The notes: generated by a model not told the origin, from the letters alone. A stretch of 32,867 bases of DNA from CAYRUP01 sp964578975 (GCA_964578975.1 CAZOFA010000017.1:1-32867), one strand, 5' to 3'. Shown: positions 1 to 7,732, counted from the stretch's first letter. Program-made: numbers and translations.

Positions 1-131
1 TTTTTTAATGTCTCAGTGGGGAAAATATGTTTTTCATCCCATTCTTTTGCGAACGGTGCCATTTCATTGTCGGCAAATTCGCGTGCTAATTGTTGAAACG
101 AGCGTTGCTCATCGGTGAGAGAAAAATCCAT
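1..131 (-). CDS. acyl-CoA dehydrogenase, N-terminal part (cut by window edge)
   Basis: Reading leftward from an ATG at 131-129, the 43 complete codons before the window edge begin MDFSLTDEQRSFQQLAREFA. They continue through an acidic stretch ending near EWDEKHIFP. This is the typical first helix of the acyl-CoA dehydrogenase N-terminal domain (DEQ..F...ARdFA..E.aP.a..wd). The family oxidises acyl-CoA thioesters to enoyl-CoA using FAD. An AAGGAA Shine-Dalgarno lies about 8 bases before the ATG. The start is only 13 bases after the lysA stop, so it is probably the third gene of a tpx-lysA unit. The substrate cannot be inferred from the fragment. Confidence 0.8.
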   Translation of the reverse strand, partial: MDFSLTDEQRSFQQLAREFADNEMAPFAKEWDEKHIFPTETLK

Positions 132-144
132 GTGATCTGTTCCT

Positions 145-1371
145 TTATGAAATTATTTTTTCACGTGCAAATAATTCGTCAATTGTTTCTCGTTCGCGGA
201 TTAAATGAGTTTTATCCTGAGACACGATCACTTCGGCGGCACGTGGTCGAGAATTATAATTTGAACTCATACTAAAACCATAGGCACCCGCCGTATGAAT
301 CGCCAACAAATCACCGACCTCAAGCGCAAGCTCACGATCTTTTCCCAGAAAATCAGCGGATTCACAAACGGGACCGACAATATCATACATTTTTTTCGGA
401 AGATTTTCGCGGGGTAATACGGGTGAAATTTGATGCCATGCTTGATATAAAGCAGGACGTAATAAATCATTCATAGCAGCGTCAACAATGGCAAAATTTT
501 TGTGTTCCGTCTGTTTTAAATATTCCACAGAGGTTAGTAAAATTCCGGCATCGGCGACCAGCGCACGACCCGGTTCTAAAATAATGTCTTCAGAGTAAGG
601 CGCGAATTGAGTGATGAGTGTTTTTGCATATTCCGCAATGGTAGGCGGTGTTTCATGTTGATAAGGCACACCGAGTCCGCCACCAATGTTGATGTGTTGT
701 AATTGAATATTTTGATTGGATAACGTATCGACAACTTCAAGTAAACGATCAACCGCGTCTGTAAAAGGACTGATTTCAGTCAATTGCGAACCAATGTGTT
801 GACTGATGCCGATTAATTTTAAATGAGATAATTTTTTAAATTTGGCGATTAATGGAATGATATCTTGATACGCAATACCAAATTTATTTTCATTTAAGCC
901 AGTCGCAATGTAAGGATGAGTGCGCGCATCAATATTCGGATTGATGCGTAAACTGATTGACGCAATCTTATTTTGCCCGGCTGCGATTGCATTTAAGCGT
1001 TCTAGTTCTGCTTCAGACTCAATGTTAAAACAATGAATGCCAACTTCAAGTGCGCGTGCCATTTCATGTGATTTTTTGCCAACACCGGAAAAAATAATTT
1101 TACTGGGCGCACCACCCGATGCTAAAACGCGTTCTAGCTCACCGAGTGACACAATATCAAAACCCGATCCCATTAATGCAAATAAATTCAAAATCGCCAG
1201 ATTAGAATTTGCTTTCACTGCATAACAAATACGATGAGCATGTTGGGCAAATGCCTCATCGAAGGTTTTGAAATTTTCAGTTAACGTTTTTTTCGAATAC
1301 ACATAACAAGGCGTACCATATTGTGCGGCAATATCAACTAAACTGACTTGTTCGACATAGAGTTGATTCAT
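145..1371 (-). CDS. lysA: diaminopimelate decarboxylase
   Basis: The 408-residue product is a full-length PLP enzyme of fold type III; E. coli LysA is about 420 residues. It converts meso-diaminopimelate to L-lysine, the last step of lysine synthesis, in the cytoplasm. The PLP lysine is K53 in YAVKANSN. Other family motifs are HIGSQ (192-196), the phosphate-binding GGG (230-232), EPGR (266-269), the CES motif (336-338) that brings in the active-site cysteine from the second subunit, and a conserved Tyr in the AGAYG segment (361-365). The start is supported by AAGAGG just upstream. The gene follows tpx by 9 bases and precedes the acyl-CoA dehydrogenase by 13, which suggests co-transcription. 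Nothing appears broken. Confidence 0.95.
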   Translation of the reverse strand: MNQLYVEQVSLVDIAAQYGTPCYVYSKKTLTENFKTFDEAFAQHAHRICYAVKANSNLAILNLFALMGSGFDIVSLGELERVLASGGAPSKIIFSGVGKKSHEMARALEVGIHCFNIESEAELERLNAIAAGQNKIASISLRINPNIDARTHPYIATGLNENKFGIAYQDIIPLIAKFKKLSHLKLIGISQHIGSQLTEISPFTDAVDRLLEVVDTLSNQNIQLQHINIGGGLGVPYQHETPPTIAEYAKTLITQFAPYSEDIILEPGRALVADAGILLTSVEYLKQTEHKNFAIVDAAMNDLLRPALYQAWHQISPVLPRENLPKKMYDIVGPVCESADFLGKDRELALEVGDLLAIHTAGAYGFSMSSNYNSRPRAAEVIVSQDKTHLIRERETIDELFAREKIIS

Positions 1372-1380
1372 TTGAGCCTC

Positions 1381-1878
1381 TTAAAATAACGCTAACACGG
1401 CCGCATAGTCCGGCTCTGAGGTGATCTCAGGAACTTGTTGCGTATAAATAATTTTACCTTTTTCATCGATGACCACCACTGCGCGCGATAATATTCCTTT
1501 GAGCGGACCATCCGCGAAGGTGACGCCATAGTGTTGACCAAATTCCGGATGACGAAATACCGAGGAAGGCATGACATTGGTGAGGCCCTCAGCACTGCAA
1601 AAGCGTTTTTGCGCAAACGGTAAATCGGCTGATACGCAAAGGATGACCGTATTTTTGAATTGATTGGCTTTTTCATTAAATTCTCTTTCAGCTTTCGCAC
1701 AAGTGGGTGTATCGACACTGGGAAAAATGCTTAGAATGATTTTTTTACCTGCGAAATCTTTTAAGTTGACTTCTGAGAGATCGACTTTAGTCAGGGTAAA
1801 GTCAGGGGCTTGACTGCCCACGCGTGGTAATTCGCCCACGGTATTAACCGGCTTTCCTTGTAAAGATATTAGGGCCAT
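1381..1878 (-). CDS. tpx: thiol peroxidase (atypical 2-Cys peroxiredoxin)
   Basis: The 165-residue product matches the length and layout of Tpx, which reduces lipid hydroperoxides and H2O2 using thioredoxin. Counting from the ATG at 1878, the peroxidatic cysteine is C60 in SVDTPTCA and the resolving cysteine is C94 in KRFCSAEG. This is the Tpx spacing. SRAVVVIDEKGKI near the C-terminus also fits. An earlier in-frame ATG at 1890 adds four residues. I chose 1878 because GGAG sits 6-7 bases before it and MALISLQGKP aligns with the usual Tpx N-terminus. The gene heads the tpx-lysA unit and starts back to back with the phosphopantetheinyl transferase on the other strand. Confidence 0.93.
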   Translation of the reverse strand: MALISLQGKPVNTVGELPRVGSQAPDFTLTKVDLSEVNLKDFAGKKIILSIFPSVDTPTCAKAEREFNEKANQFKNTVILCVSADLPFAQKRFCSAEGLTNVMPSSVFRHPEFGQHYGVTFADGPLKGILSRAVVVIDEKGKIIYTQQVPEITSEPDYAAVLALF

Positions 1879-1888
1879 ACTATTCTCC

Positions 1889-2614
1889 ATGCAGAATAAA
1901 TATTTTATTGAGAAACATAGCGTACATCTTTGGCAGGTGTTTTTGCCAGATTTACTTCCGCAAATTGAAGATTTTTCGCGTATTTTAAATGCGGATGAAA
2001 TAAAACGCGCACAACGATTTCGTTTTGATGAGCATCGCCATGCCTTTATTGTGGCGCGAGGGGTATTGCGCCAGATTTTATCGCTGTATTTGCAATGTGA
2101 TGCAGAGACAATTGCGTTTACGCTCGGGACGCGTGGGAAACCTTATCTCAGTGATGCAGCAACACAGTTACAATTTAATGTGTCACATTCACATGATATG
2201 GCGGTGTTTGCGTTAACGCGCGCGTCAGAAATTGGCGTGGATATTGAAAAAATCGAACCTCGTTTTAATGAAGGGGTCGCAGAACGGTTTTTTAGCGCAG
2301 AGGAATATGCTGCATTATCCGCGTTGACAAACGATAAAAAAATCAGCGCTTTTTATCATCTCTGGGCGGGGAAAGAAGCGATTATTAAGGCGTTGGGCGA
2401 AGGATTATATGCGCCGTTGTCTGAATTTTCGGTGGATATCTCAAAACCGGTTCAGACGATTCAAATTCTGCATCAACAAAAAAATTATCCGTATCATCTA
2501 GAATATTTTAGCGCGCATGAAAATTATCAATCGGCTTTTGCGACGTTAGAGCCGGTTAAACAAATTGAGTATTGGAAATGGACGGTAGATGGATCTTCGC
2601 TACGCTCGCAATGA
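1889..2614 (+). CDS. 4'-phosphopantetheinyl transferase, Sfp/HetI type
   Basis: The 241-residue product transfers the 4'-phosphopantetheine arm from CoA to a serine of carrier proteins. The core motifs are present: VHLW near the N-terminus (12-15), FNVSHSHD (96-103), the Mg-binding GVDIE (D118, E120) and WAGKEAIIKALG (W159, K162, E163). Size and motifs indicate the two-lobed Sfp type rather than the small AcpS. No carrier-protein or NRPS/PKS gene is in the window, so the target is unknown. The ATG has no clear Shine-Dalgarno and overlaps the tpx start region, so start confidence is moderate. The last residues, DGSSLRSQ, are encoded by a dispersed repeat (2596-2616), so the natural C-terminus has probably been replaced or extended. 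Confidence 0.88.
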   Translation: MQNKYFIEKHSVHLWQVFLPDLLPQIEDFSRILNADEIKRAQRFRFDEHRHAFIVARGVLRQILSLYLQCDAETIAFTLGTRGKPYLSDAATQLQFNVSHSHDMAVFALTRASEIGVDIEKIEPRFNEGVAERFFSAEEYAALSALTNDKKISAFYHLWAGKEAIIKALGEGLYAPLSEFSVDISKPVQTIQILHQQKNYPYHLEYFSAHENYQSAFATLEPVKQIEYWKWTVDGSSLRSQ

Positions 2615-2616
2615 CG
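2596..2616. repeat. dispersed repeat half-site at the 3' ends of two convergent genes
   Basis: The 21 bases from TTCGCTACGC to GCAATGACG occur again, identically, at 27532-27552 inside a large palindrome. Here the copy supplies the last codons and stop of the phosphopantetheinyl transferase (stop at 2612-2614) and of the glycosyltransferase on the opposite strand (stop at 2602-2600). Confidence 0.8.
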
Positions 2617-3316
2617 GATCTTTTTTAATTTTGCGTAATTTAAAAATATGTTTCAAATAATTCCATTGCTCTTTTAGGCTCATTTTAGATTCGCCCATAC
2701 TGCGTGCCATAAAATGATAGGGAATTTCGTGTACGGTTTTATAGCGGCCTTTCACTAATATTTCCATTAAAATTTTCCAACTGGTTGGATCAAGAGAAAC
2801 GCCCTCAATCACTTCGCGTCGCAAGCCAAAATAACCACTGGTACAGTCTGAAATAGAACGAAATTGTTTAATCAGCACTTGCCCAATTTTTCTTGCAACG
2901 TAAGAAATTAATTTGCGAAATATATTCAGACCGCCATCCGAACCACCTTCAATAAATCGGCTGGGAATAACGATATCACTGTCATGAATAAGATGATGAA
3001 TCATTAGCGGCAATAATTCGGGGGGATGTTGAAGATCGGCGTCCATCACCACAAAATATTCACCGCGCGCTTGTTCGAAACCTTTTACGACTGCTTGGCC
3101 TAATCCGCGGGTATTTTGCCGATGTAAATAATTCACGTGAGGATTTTCTTTCACTAATTCTGCCAACAACTCAGGCGTATTATCTTTACTATCATCAATA
3201 AACCAGATTTCATATTCAATTGCGGTTTTACTCAACACTTTTTGAATACGCTGAGTAATAGTATTGACGTTATTCCCTTCGTTATACGAAGGTAGAATAA
3301 TACTTACGACTGCCAT
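2600..3316 (-). CDS. GT2 family glycosyltransferase, polyprenyl-phosphate sugar synthase-like
   Basis: The 238-residue product has a GT-A fold: SIILPSYNEG at the N-terminus, IDDSKDNTPE (about 40-49) and the metal/nucleotide-binding MDADLQHPPE (91-100). These match the dolichol/polyprenol-phosphate mannose synthase (DPM1) subgroup, which makes a lipid-linked sugar donor at the cytoplasmic membrane. It lacks the C-terminal transmembrane segments of some relatives. Its start overlaps the end of the upstream membrane-protein gene by 13 bases, implying translational coupling. That partner looks like a GT-C enzyme, which would use such a lipid-linked donor. The C-terminal residues DPSLRA come from the dispersed repeat at 2596-2616. 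The sugar is not predictable. Confidence 0.85.
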   Translation of the reverse strand: MAVVSIILPSYNEGNNVNTITQRIQKVLSKTAIEYEIWFIDDSKDNTPELLAELVKENPHVNYLHRQNTRGLGQAVVKGFEQARGEYFVVMDADLQHPPELLPLMIHHLIHDSDIVIPSRFIEGGSDGGLNIFRKLISYVARKIGQVLIKQFRSISDCTSGYFGLRREVIEGVSLDPTSWKILMEILVKGRYKTVHEIPYHFMARSMGESKMSLKEQWNYLKHIFKLRKIKKDPSLRA

Positions 3317-4728
3317 GCAAACATCTCCACTTTTTTCGGCAAATAAATAACGTTTCCGTTACACAGGGATTTTGCCGAAGATAACCGACGAATTTTTCTT
3401 TGAGTGTTATTTTCTAATCCATCCATGACAACAATAATATGATCATTGGGAACGCGAATTGAGGGTAATTTTCCTGTTCGCCAGTATGCATTATCCATCC
3501 ATGGAGCGAGCTCTAGCTTATCATTCGTTTGAATCAAATGAAATGCACGATGACTTGCTTCAAATAAAATTTTAGCTTGCCAGTAGTTGGCGACGACTGT
3601 GGCATTTTGACTGTATTTCTTAAAATCGGCGCAATTTAACATGATGTTGGATGTGGGAGGATAATGCATTCCAAATTGATGGTTCCCATTGAGCAGAGCA
3701 AAAATGATGATGAGCGTTGAAACAGGAAGAGCCGTTAAATAATAAAAAACCTGTTTTGGCATTAAATAGGCCGTGATAAAAACCACCATGGGGAAAAAAA
3801 TGATGATATAACGCAAGGTGGTGATATCGAGCATGCCTGCAAAAATCAAGCCGGATAAAATCAAAAAATACCCCAGCACAAGCGGTAATACGATTTTCCG
3901 TTTTTCATGATTTTTCGCGAAGCATCCATATAAAACAAAAAATAAAATCGGTAATCCTAAAAAAAGTAAGACACTGTTAAGTGGATACACTGCTGTTGCA
4001 TGGTCAGTGTGTCCGAATTGTCTTAATATTTTATGATTGGTAAAATTATTAAGCAGTATTCCGAGAAAACCACACACAAACATCATGCTGATTGTTTTAA
4101 TCCAATCAACATATTTTATGATTTGCAATCGATAAATTAAAACAGTCGCGACAATGAGCGCAAAAAAATATAAAAAGAAAAATAAATCTGAATAACTGGC
4201 GAGAAAAAAAATGAAATAAAAGACAACATTCAGACGCTGCAATTTCTGTGGTGTTGTCCATAAATAAAAAAACAAGGCCAGAATGGCAGCAGACATATGA
4301 TAAGCCATCAAGAACAGAGAAGGAAAAAAAAGCAGAAGATTTCCCATTAAAAGATGACCGATGGCATAGAGTAAAATAAAAATATACGTGATCGGAGCGA
4401 ACAACGTTAGCTTGGGATGCTCTGATTTTATAAATAAACTCGTTAAAAAAATCAGAAAAAACGGCTGTAATACACTGACGATGTTAAACCAAGTCAGTGG
4501 ATCACGAAAAAAATAAACGATTGGGATCGAAATAACAATATCAGGAAAAATAAATGTGGGAATGGGGAACATCCAGTCGTGTAGAGGAAGACGTTGAATG
4601 ATGTCCAGGGAAAATGAGAAGGGGAAAATCGCATCCGCATTTGCATACATGAAACTTGCGATGTATAAACAAAAAATAACGAGTGCGATACTGCCCGCGA
4701 TCAATGACAACCAATGACGAATACTCAA
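3304..4728 (-). CDS. polytopic membrane protein, possible GT-C glycosyltransferase
   Basis: The 474-residue product has about ten hydrophobic segments between residues 9 and 350, then a soluble C-terminal region of about 120 residues. The first external loop contains acidic and aromatic positions (ADAIFPFSFS, then PTFIFPDIVIS). This resembles the first loop of GT-C-type membrane glycosyltransferases, where an early acidic residue is catalytic. I do not recognise a named family. Coupling to a GT2 polyprenyl-phosphate sugar synthase supports, but does not prove, a role transferring a lipid-linked sugar on the periplasmic side. The gene begins 15 bases after the dienelactone hydrolase stop. An alternative is a transporter or other uncharacterised membrane protein. 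Confidence 0.6.
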   Translation of the reverse strand: MSIRHWLSLIAGSIALVIFCLYIASFMYANADAIFPFSFSLDIIQRLPLHDWMFPIPTFIFPDIVISIPIVYFFRDPLTWFNIVSVLQPFFLIFLTSLFIKSEHPKLTLFAPITYIFILLYAIGHLLMGNLLLFFPSLFLMAYHMSAAILALFFYLWTTPQKLQRLNVVFYFIFFLASYSDLFFFLYFFALIVATVLIYRLQIIKYVDWIKTISMMFVCGFLGILLNNFTNHKILRQFGHTDHATAVYPLNSVLLFLGLPILFFVLYGCFAKNHEKRKIVLPLVLGYFLILSGLIFAGMLDITTLRYIIIFFPMVVFITAYLMPKQVFYYLTALPVSTLIIIFALLNGNHQFGMHYPPTSNIMLNCADFKKYSQNATVVANYWQAKILFEASHRAFHLIQTNDKLELAPWMDNAYWRTGKLPSIRVPNDHIIVVMDGLENNTQRKIRRLSSAKSLCNGNVIYLPKKVEMFAWQS

Positions 4729-4743
4729 CGTCTTAATTTCCTA

Positions 4744-5460
4744 TCAACCTAATACTTCATCAAAAAAACATTTCATGGCAATCCAAGAGCGTTTGTCTGC
4801 CACGCTACTATAAAGGGTGCCAAATCCCGGATCGTTTGCTTGAGGATTCGTAAAACCATGAACCGTATGACTATAAACATGAACCTGCCAATCAGCACCT
4901 GCTTTTGTCATTTCAGTTTCAAATTCTAATACTTGTTCGGGTGGAACCATGGGGTCATCATGACCATGTAACACTAATATTTTAGTGCGTGTCGTGGTCG
5001 TGGGCAGGTCGGTTGGTTTATTTAATAAACCATGAAAACTTACCACGCCGCGTACATCGACATTGGCGCGTGCTAAATCTAATACGCATAAACCACCAAA
5101 ACAAAAACCGATCGCGCCGATTTTTGCCGTATTCACGAATTCTAATTTACTGACTGTGTCGAATGCGCTCAAAATACGTTGACGTAACTTTTGACGATTT
5201 TCTAATAATGGTTTGATGAGTGCGGTTTTTTCTTCTTTATCTTTGCCAATTTTTCCCTTGCCATACATATCGACTGCGAACCCCACATAACCCAATTCTG
5301 CCAATTTTTCAGCCTTTTGGCAGGCTAAGTCATTCCGCCCTGACCAGTCATGTACAACCATGACAGCTGGCTTTTTGGCGGTGCCGCTATCATCATACGC
5401 ACAATAACCCTCTAGAGCTGTTTCATTATCATAATATTCCATCTTTTTTGTTTGAATCAT
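4744..5460 (-). CDS. dienelactone hydrolase family protein
   Basis: The 238-residue alpha/beta-hydrolase carries the dienelactone hydrolase triad: nucleophile C120 in GAIGFCFGG, acid D168 or D169 in LHGHDDPMVP, and H201 in HTVHGFTNP. The length is normal for the family. These enzymes hydrolyse cyclic or thiol esters. In a bacterium without aromatic degradation genes nearby the substrate is unknown, and many homologues are general cytoplasmic esterases. It is the first gene of a minus-strand unit leading into the GT-C-like and GT2 genes. The 135-base divergent region before the coiled-coil gene must hold promoters for both directions. Confidence 0.88.
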   Translation of the reverse strand: MIQTKKMEYYDNETALEGYCAYDDSGTAKKPAVMVVHDWSGRNDLACQKAEKLAELGYVGFAVDMYGKGKIGKDKEEKTALIKPLLENRQKLRQRILSAFDTVSKLEFVNTAKIGAIGFCFGGLCVLDLARANVDVRGVVSFHGLLNKPTDLPTTTTRTKILVLHGHDDPMVPPEQVLEFETEMTKAGADWQVHVYSHTVHGFTNPQANDPGFGTLYSSVADKRSWIAMKCFFDEVLG

Positions 5461-5567
5461 GTACTTCTCCGATCATTGATTAATTTAATATTTTTACTAT
5501 TCCAGTGATTGTTATCAATAATAGACCTATTCAGCAGAATAATCATTATGTTACAATAAGCGTCCAC

Positions 5568-5573
5568 TATAAT
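5568..5573 (+). promoter_or_regulatory. candidate -10 box for the coiled-coil gene
   Basis: A perfect TATAAT lies 22 bases before the ATG at 5596, which would give a leader of about 15 bases. No convincing -35 hexamer is at 16-18 bases; the best is TTATGT. AT-rich background makes chance occurrence possible. Confidence 0.35.
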
Positions 5574-5595
5574 AATTACATCCAAGGCAATCAAT

Positions 5596-6831
5596 ATGAG
5601 TCCATTAGATATGTTGCAACCTCAAGTTGTATTACCTCTTTTAACGCCTGATTTAAAAGAGGCAAGGGAAGCTTTGTGTGAAAATGAGCGTTTTAAAAAA
5701 GCTTACAATGATTTTTTAAACCTACTGAAGAAAAAAGCAGAGCAAAAAGATCGTGAAGACAAGGATTTTTTTGCACGCCTTGATTATAAAGCTGAATTAG
5801 CGGCTTATAATGAGCGAATGAACTCGTTGGCTGCCGCAAAAGCAAAACTGCAAGCGCATGAAGATAAACTACGCGAAGAAAAAGCGGCGAGAGCAGCTGA
5901 AAAAGAAATGAAAAAATTTAATGAAGCGATGTCAGCCTCTGCTTCTGATTCCACTGAGACTAAGTCAGAGTCTACGTCCAATTTATTACAGATCAAAGCA
6001 TTGATAAAACAAATCGAAAATCATCAAGAAAAATTGACTCAGCTTAATTCAAAAATTGTTGCCTTACAGACCCAATTGGATAATCGTAGCGGTTTTATGG
6101 CGAAAGTAATCCAAGCAAGTGGACAGATGGCCGCAAACAATTTAGCAGTTGCGATGGCGAATAATCTTAACCAATTCATGAAACTTGACCAATTACAACA
6201 AGCGGCTCTCGATGCCAAAGATGCGAAACAAGTCGAAGCGATCGAATCATTTAAGAAAAAAATTCAAGAAGAAGCGAATGAATTGAAGCGTGACAATAGT
6301 GCTGTTTTAGGTAACGCACCTGATCCAGAACAAATGTTTCATCAAGTAAAACCATTAAATGACTTGCGAGAAGCAGAAAAACAAAGATTAAAGATAAGAA
6401 ATCCACAACACCCTGAAGCTGAAATAGAGAAATGCGCAGTCGGTAATGTCCTCGGTGAAAAAATTGCTATGTTAGGACAACTTAAAACTGTCGGTCGGGG
6501 TATTCAGAGAGATTCAATAAATAAAATCAAACAACATGCTTTAGATGATAAACACTTACCTGAAACGCTTAAAGCTGACATTCGACAATGGCAATCCATT
6601 CGAATGATGGCAAAGATGAACGAATCGGACAGCACTTTTGATGCTTATAGTGTAATGATTCTAGATGCTTTCAGATTAATGATTGATTGCAAGGCATTAC
6701 TTGCCGATTGCAACAATGAAAGAATACAACAGGAAGCGCAGCTTAAGAATTCTCTACAACTCTTAAATGAGCTTACCAAACCTTCGCCCAGAGAACAGTC
6801 TATCGATTTGAGAAGTTCATTCTCGGGATAA
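5596..6831 (+). CDS. coiled-coil protein of unknown function
   Basis: The 411-residue hydrophilic product has no signal peptide or membrane segment. Long Lys/Glu/Ala-rich heptad-like stretches cover about 40-115 and 130-240. They are separated by a Ser/Thr-rich linker near 113-129 (ASASDSTETKSESTS). The C-terminal third (about 245-400) is helical and richer in hydrophobic residues. I recognise no enzymatic motif. AAGG lies 8 bases before the ATG. The gene is monocistronic, with its own -10 box and a strong terminator. A soluble coiled-coil protein with an isolated transcription unit is a common look for secreted effectors in Legionellales, but I see no clear acidic E-block at the C-terminus (SPREQSIDLRSSFSG). 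Effector status is therefore only a hypothesis; a structural or cytoskeletal protein is equally possible. Confidence 0.75.
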   Translation: MSPLDMLQPQVVLPLLTPDLKEAREALCENERFKKAYNDFLNLLKKKAEQKDREDKDFFARLDYKAELAAYNERMNSLAAAKAKLQAHEDKLREEKAARAAEKEMKKFNEAMSASASDSTETKSESTSNLLQIKALIKQIENHQEKLTQLNSKIVALQTQLDNRSGFMAKVIQASGQMAANNLAVAMANNLNQFMKLDQLQQAALDAKDAKQVEAIESFKKKIQEEANELKRDNSAVLGNAPDPEQMFHQVKPLNDLREAEKQRLKIRNPQHPEAEIEKCAVGNVLGEKIAMLGQLKTVGRGIQRDSINKIKQHALDDKHLPETLKADIRQWQSIRMMAKMNESDSTFDAYSVMILDAFRLMIDCKALLADCNNERIQQEAQLKNSLQLLNELTKPSPREQSIDLRSSFSG

Positions 6832-6845
6832 TGATTTATTATAAT

Positions 6846-6888
6846 AAAAAGGGTTGAATGATAATGTCATTCAACCCTTTTTTATTTT
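6846..6888 (+). terminator. Rho-independent terminator after the coiled-coil gene
   Basis: A perfect 16-base-pair stem pairs 6846-6861 (AAAAAGGGTTGAATGA) with 6867-6882. The loop is 5 bases (TAATG) and a T-rich tract follows. It lies 15 bases after the stop codon. Confidence 0.93.
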
Positions 6889-6982
6889 TAAAATATTTTT
6901 AAAGTAAATTTGTTTATTAGAATTTTAGTAAGTTCAGTTAGGGATAACCCTGAAAGATATGTAAAATTTATTTTTTCTGTTG

Positions 6983-6988
6983 TATGAT
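6983..6988 (+). promoter_or_regulatory. candidate -10 box for the H1-like gene
   Basis: TATGAT lies 34 bases before the chosen ATG, giving a leader of about 27 bases with AAGGG before the start. No good -35 is evident. The early in-frame ATG (6984) overlaps this box, which argues against it as the translation start. Confidence 0.35.
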
Positions 6989-7022
6989 ACTTTTTGTTAC
7001 TAACTTAAAAGGGAAATTACTT

Positions 7023-7232
7023 ATGGTAGTACGCAAGAGAAGAGCGAAAAAAGCTGGTGGGAAAAAGAGATCTGCAGCGAAAGGTTTAAGGTCAAAAGTT
7101 GCAGCTCTGAAAAAGAAACACAAATCAGCTTTGAAAAAAGCAGTGGCTAAAGCATACAAGGAAGGTGTTGCTTACGGAAAGAAAAAAGCTAAGCCCGCCA
7201 AGAAAAGACGTCGTAGAGCGAAGAAAAAATAG
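7023..7232 (+). CDS. histone H1-like, Lys/Arg-rich DNA-binding protein
   Basis: The 69-residue product is extremely basic and rich in Lys, Ala and Arg. It begins MVVRKRRAKKAGGKKRS, has a short helical middle (LRSKVAALKKKHKSALKKA) and ends KKRRRRAKKK. This composition matches eukaryotic H1 C-terminal tails and bacterial H1-like nucleoid proteins such as chlamydial Hc1/Hc2 and Coxiella Hq1. Those compact the chromosome in dormant or transmissible forms. An earlier in-frame ATG at 6984 lies on a possible -10 element. I chose 7023 because AAGGG precedes it at normal spacing. The gene stands alone, with its own candidate promoter and a hairpin behind it. A nucleoid role is likely by family resemblance. 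Ribosomal or RNA-binding function, or delivery into host chromatin, cannot be excluded. Confidence 0.82.
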   Translation: MVVRKRRAKKAGGKKRSAAKGLRSKVAALKKKHKSALKKAVAKAYKEGVAYGKKKAKPAKKRRRRAKKK

Positions 7233-7253
7233 TTCTGCTTTACTGCGTAAAAT

Positions 7254-7290
7254 ACACGCCTCGGAACAGGATGTTTCGGGGCGTGTTGTT
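7254..7290 (+). terminator. hairpin after the H1-like gene, probable terminator
   Basis: ACACGCCTCGGAACA (7254-7268) pairs with TGTTTCGGGGCGTGT (7272-7286), allowing G-U pairs, around a 3-base loop. The following TGTT is only weakly T-rich, so termination may be partial. The pilin gene begins 19 bases later. Confidence 0.6.
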
Positions 7291-7308
7291 ATCTGGGATG
7301 AGGATTTC

Positions 7309-7722
7309 ATGCATAAATTAAAAGGTTTTTCGTTAGTAGAAGTGATGGTTGCTTTAGGCGTGGTTGCGGTTTTTGGTGTGTTAGCTTTTCATGCCTATCG
7401 AGATTACATCAGAAGAGCGTATTTTAATGAAATCATCAAAACAGCTGAAGAATTGAAAGAGCCGGTGACTTTGTGTTTTCAAGAGATTAAAAAGTTTAAG
7501 GGCTGTAATTCAGGCGCGCATCAAATTCCTGCTGCCAGGCAAAAACCTCAAGGATCGGTTGCAAGTGTCAGTGTAAAAGATGGTGTGATTACTGCAGCGC
7601 CTATGCCTTGGGATGGGATTTTAACGACAGACACTTTTATTTTGACGCCGCGTGCGGGGCGTAATAATCAAATTACTTGGATTCCGTCAGGGGATGGGGT
7701 CAATCATGGATATGGTGGGTAG
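7309..7722 (+). CDS. type IV pilin-like protein
   Basis: The 137-residue product opens with a short basic leader, MHKLKG, followed by FSLVEVMVALGVVAVFGVLA. This is the type III signal cleaved by prepilin peptidase, with the conserved Glu at position 5 of the mature protein. After the hydrophobic helix come YRDYIRRAYFNEII and a small globular part with two cysteines (in TLCFQE and KGCNSG) that could form a disulfide. Size and layout fit a PilA/PilE-type major pilin or a minor pilin. The ATG at 7309 is chosen because GAGG precedes it and the leader length is right. No other pilus gene is nearby. Pilins act in adhesion, motility or DNA uptake. Confidence 0.85.
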   Translation: MHKLKGFSLVEVMVALGVVAVFGVLAFHAYRDYIRRAYFNEIIKTAEELKEPVTLCFQEIKKFKGCNSGAHQIPAARQKPQGSVASVSVKDGVITAAPMPWDGILTTDTFILTPRAGRNNQITWIPSGDGVNHGYGG

Positions 7723-7732
7723 AAGTGTAAAT

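Noticed and set aside
5483..5550. PmrA-like TTAAT repeats and a Fur-like AATAATCATTAT stretch between the hydrolase and coiled-coil genes
   Set aside because: Matches are partial (Fur-like 13 of 19) in AT-rich DNA, and the TTAAT-type halves are poorly repeated and too far from the -10 box.
6984..7022. Longer start for the H1-like gene (ATG at 6984)
   Set aside because: The ATG overlaps a -10 box and adds a hydrophobic segment that does not fit the protein; AAGGG supports 7023.
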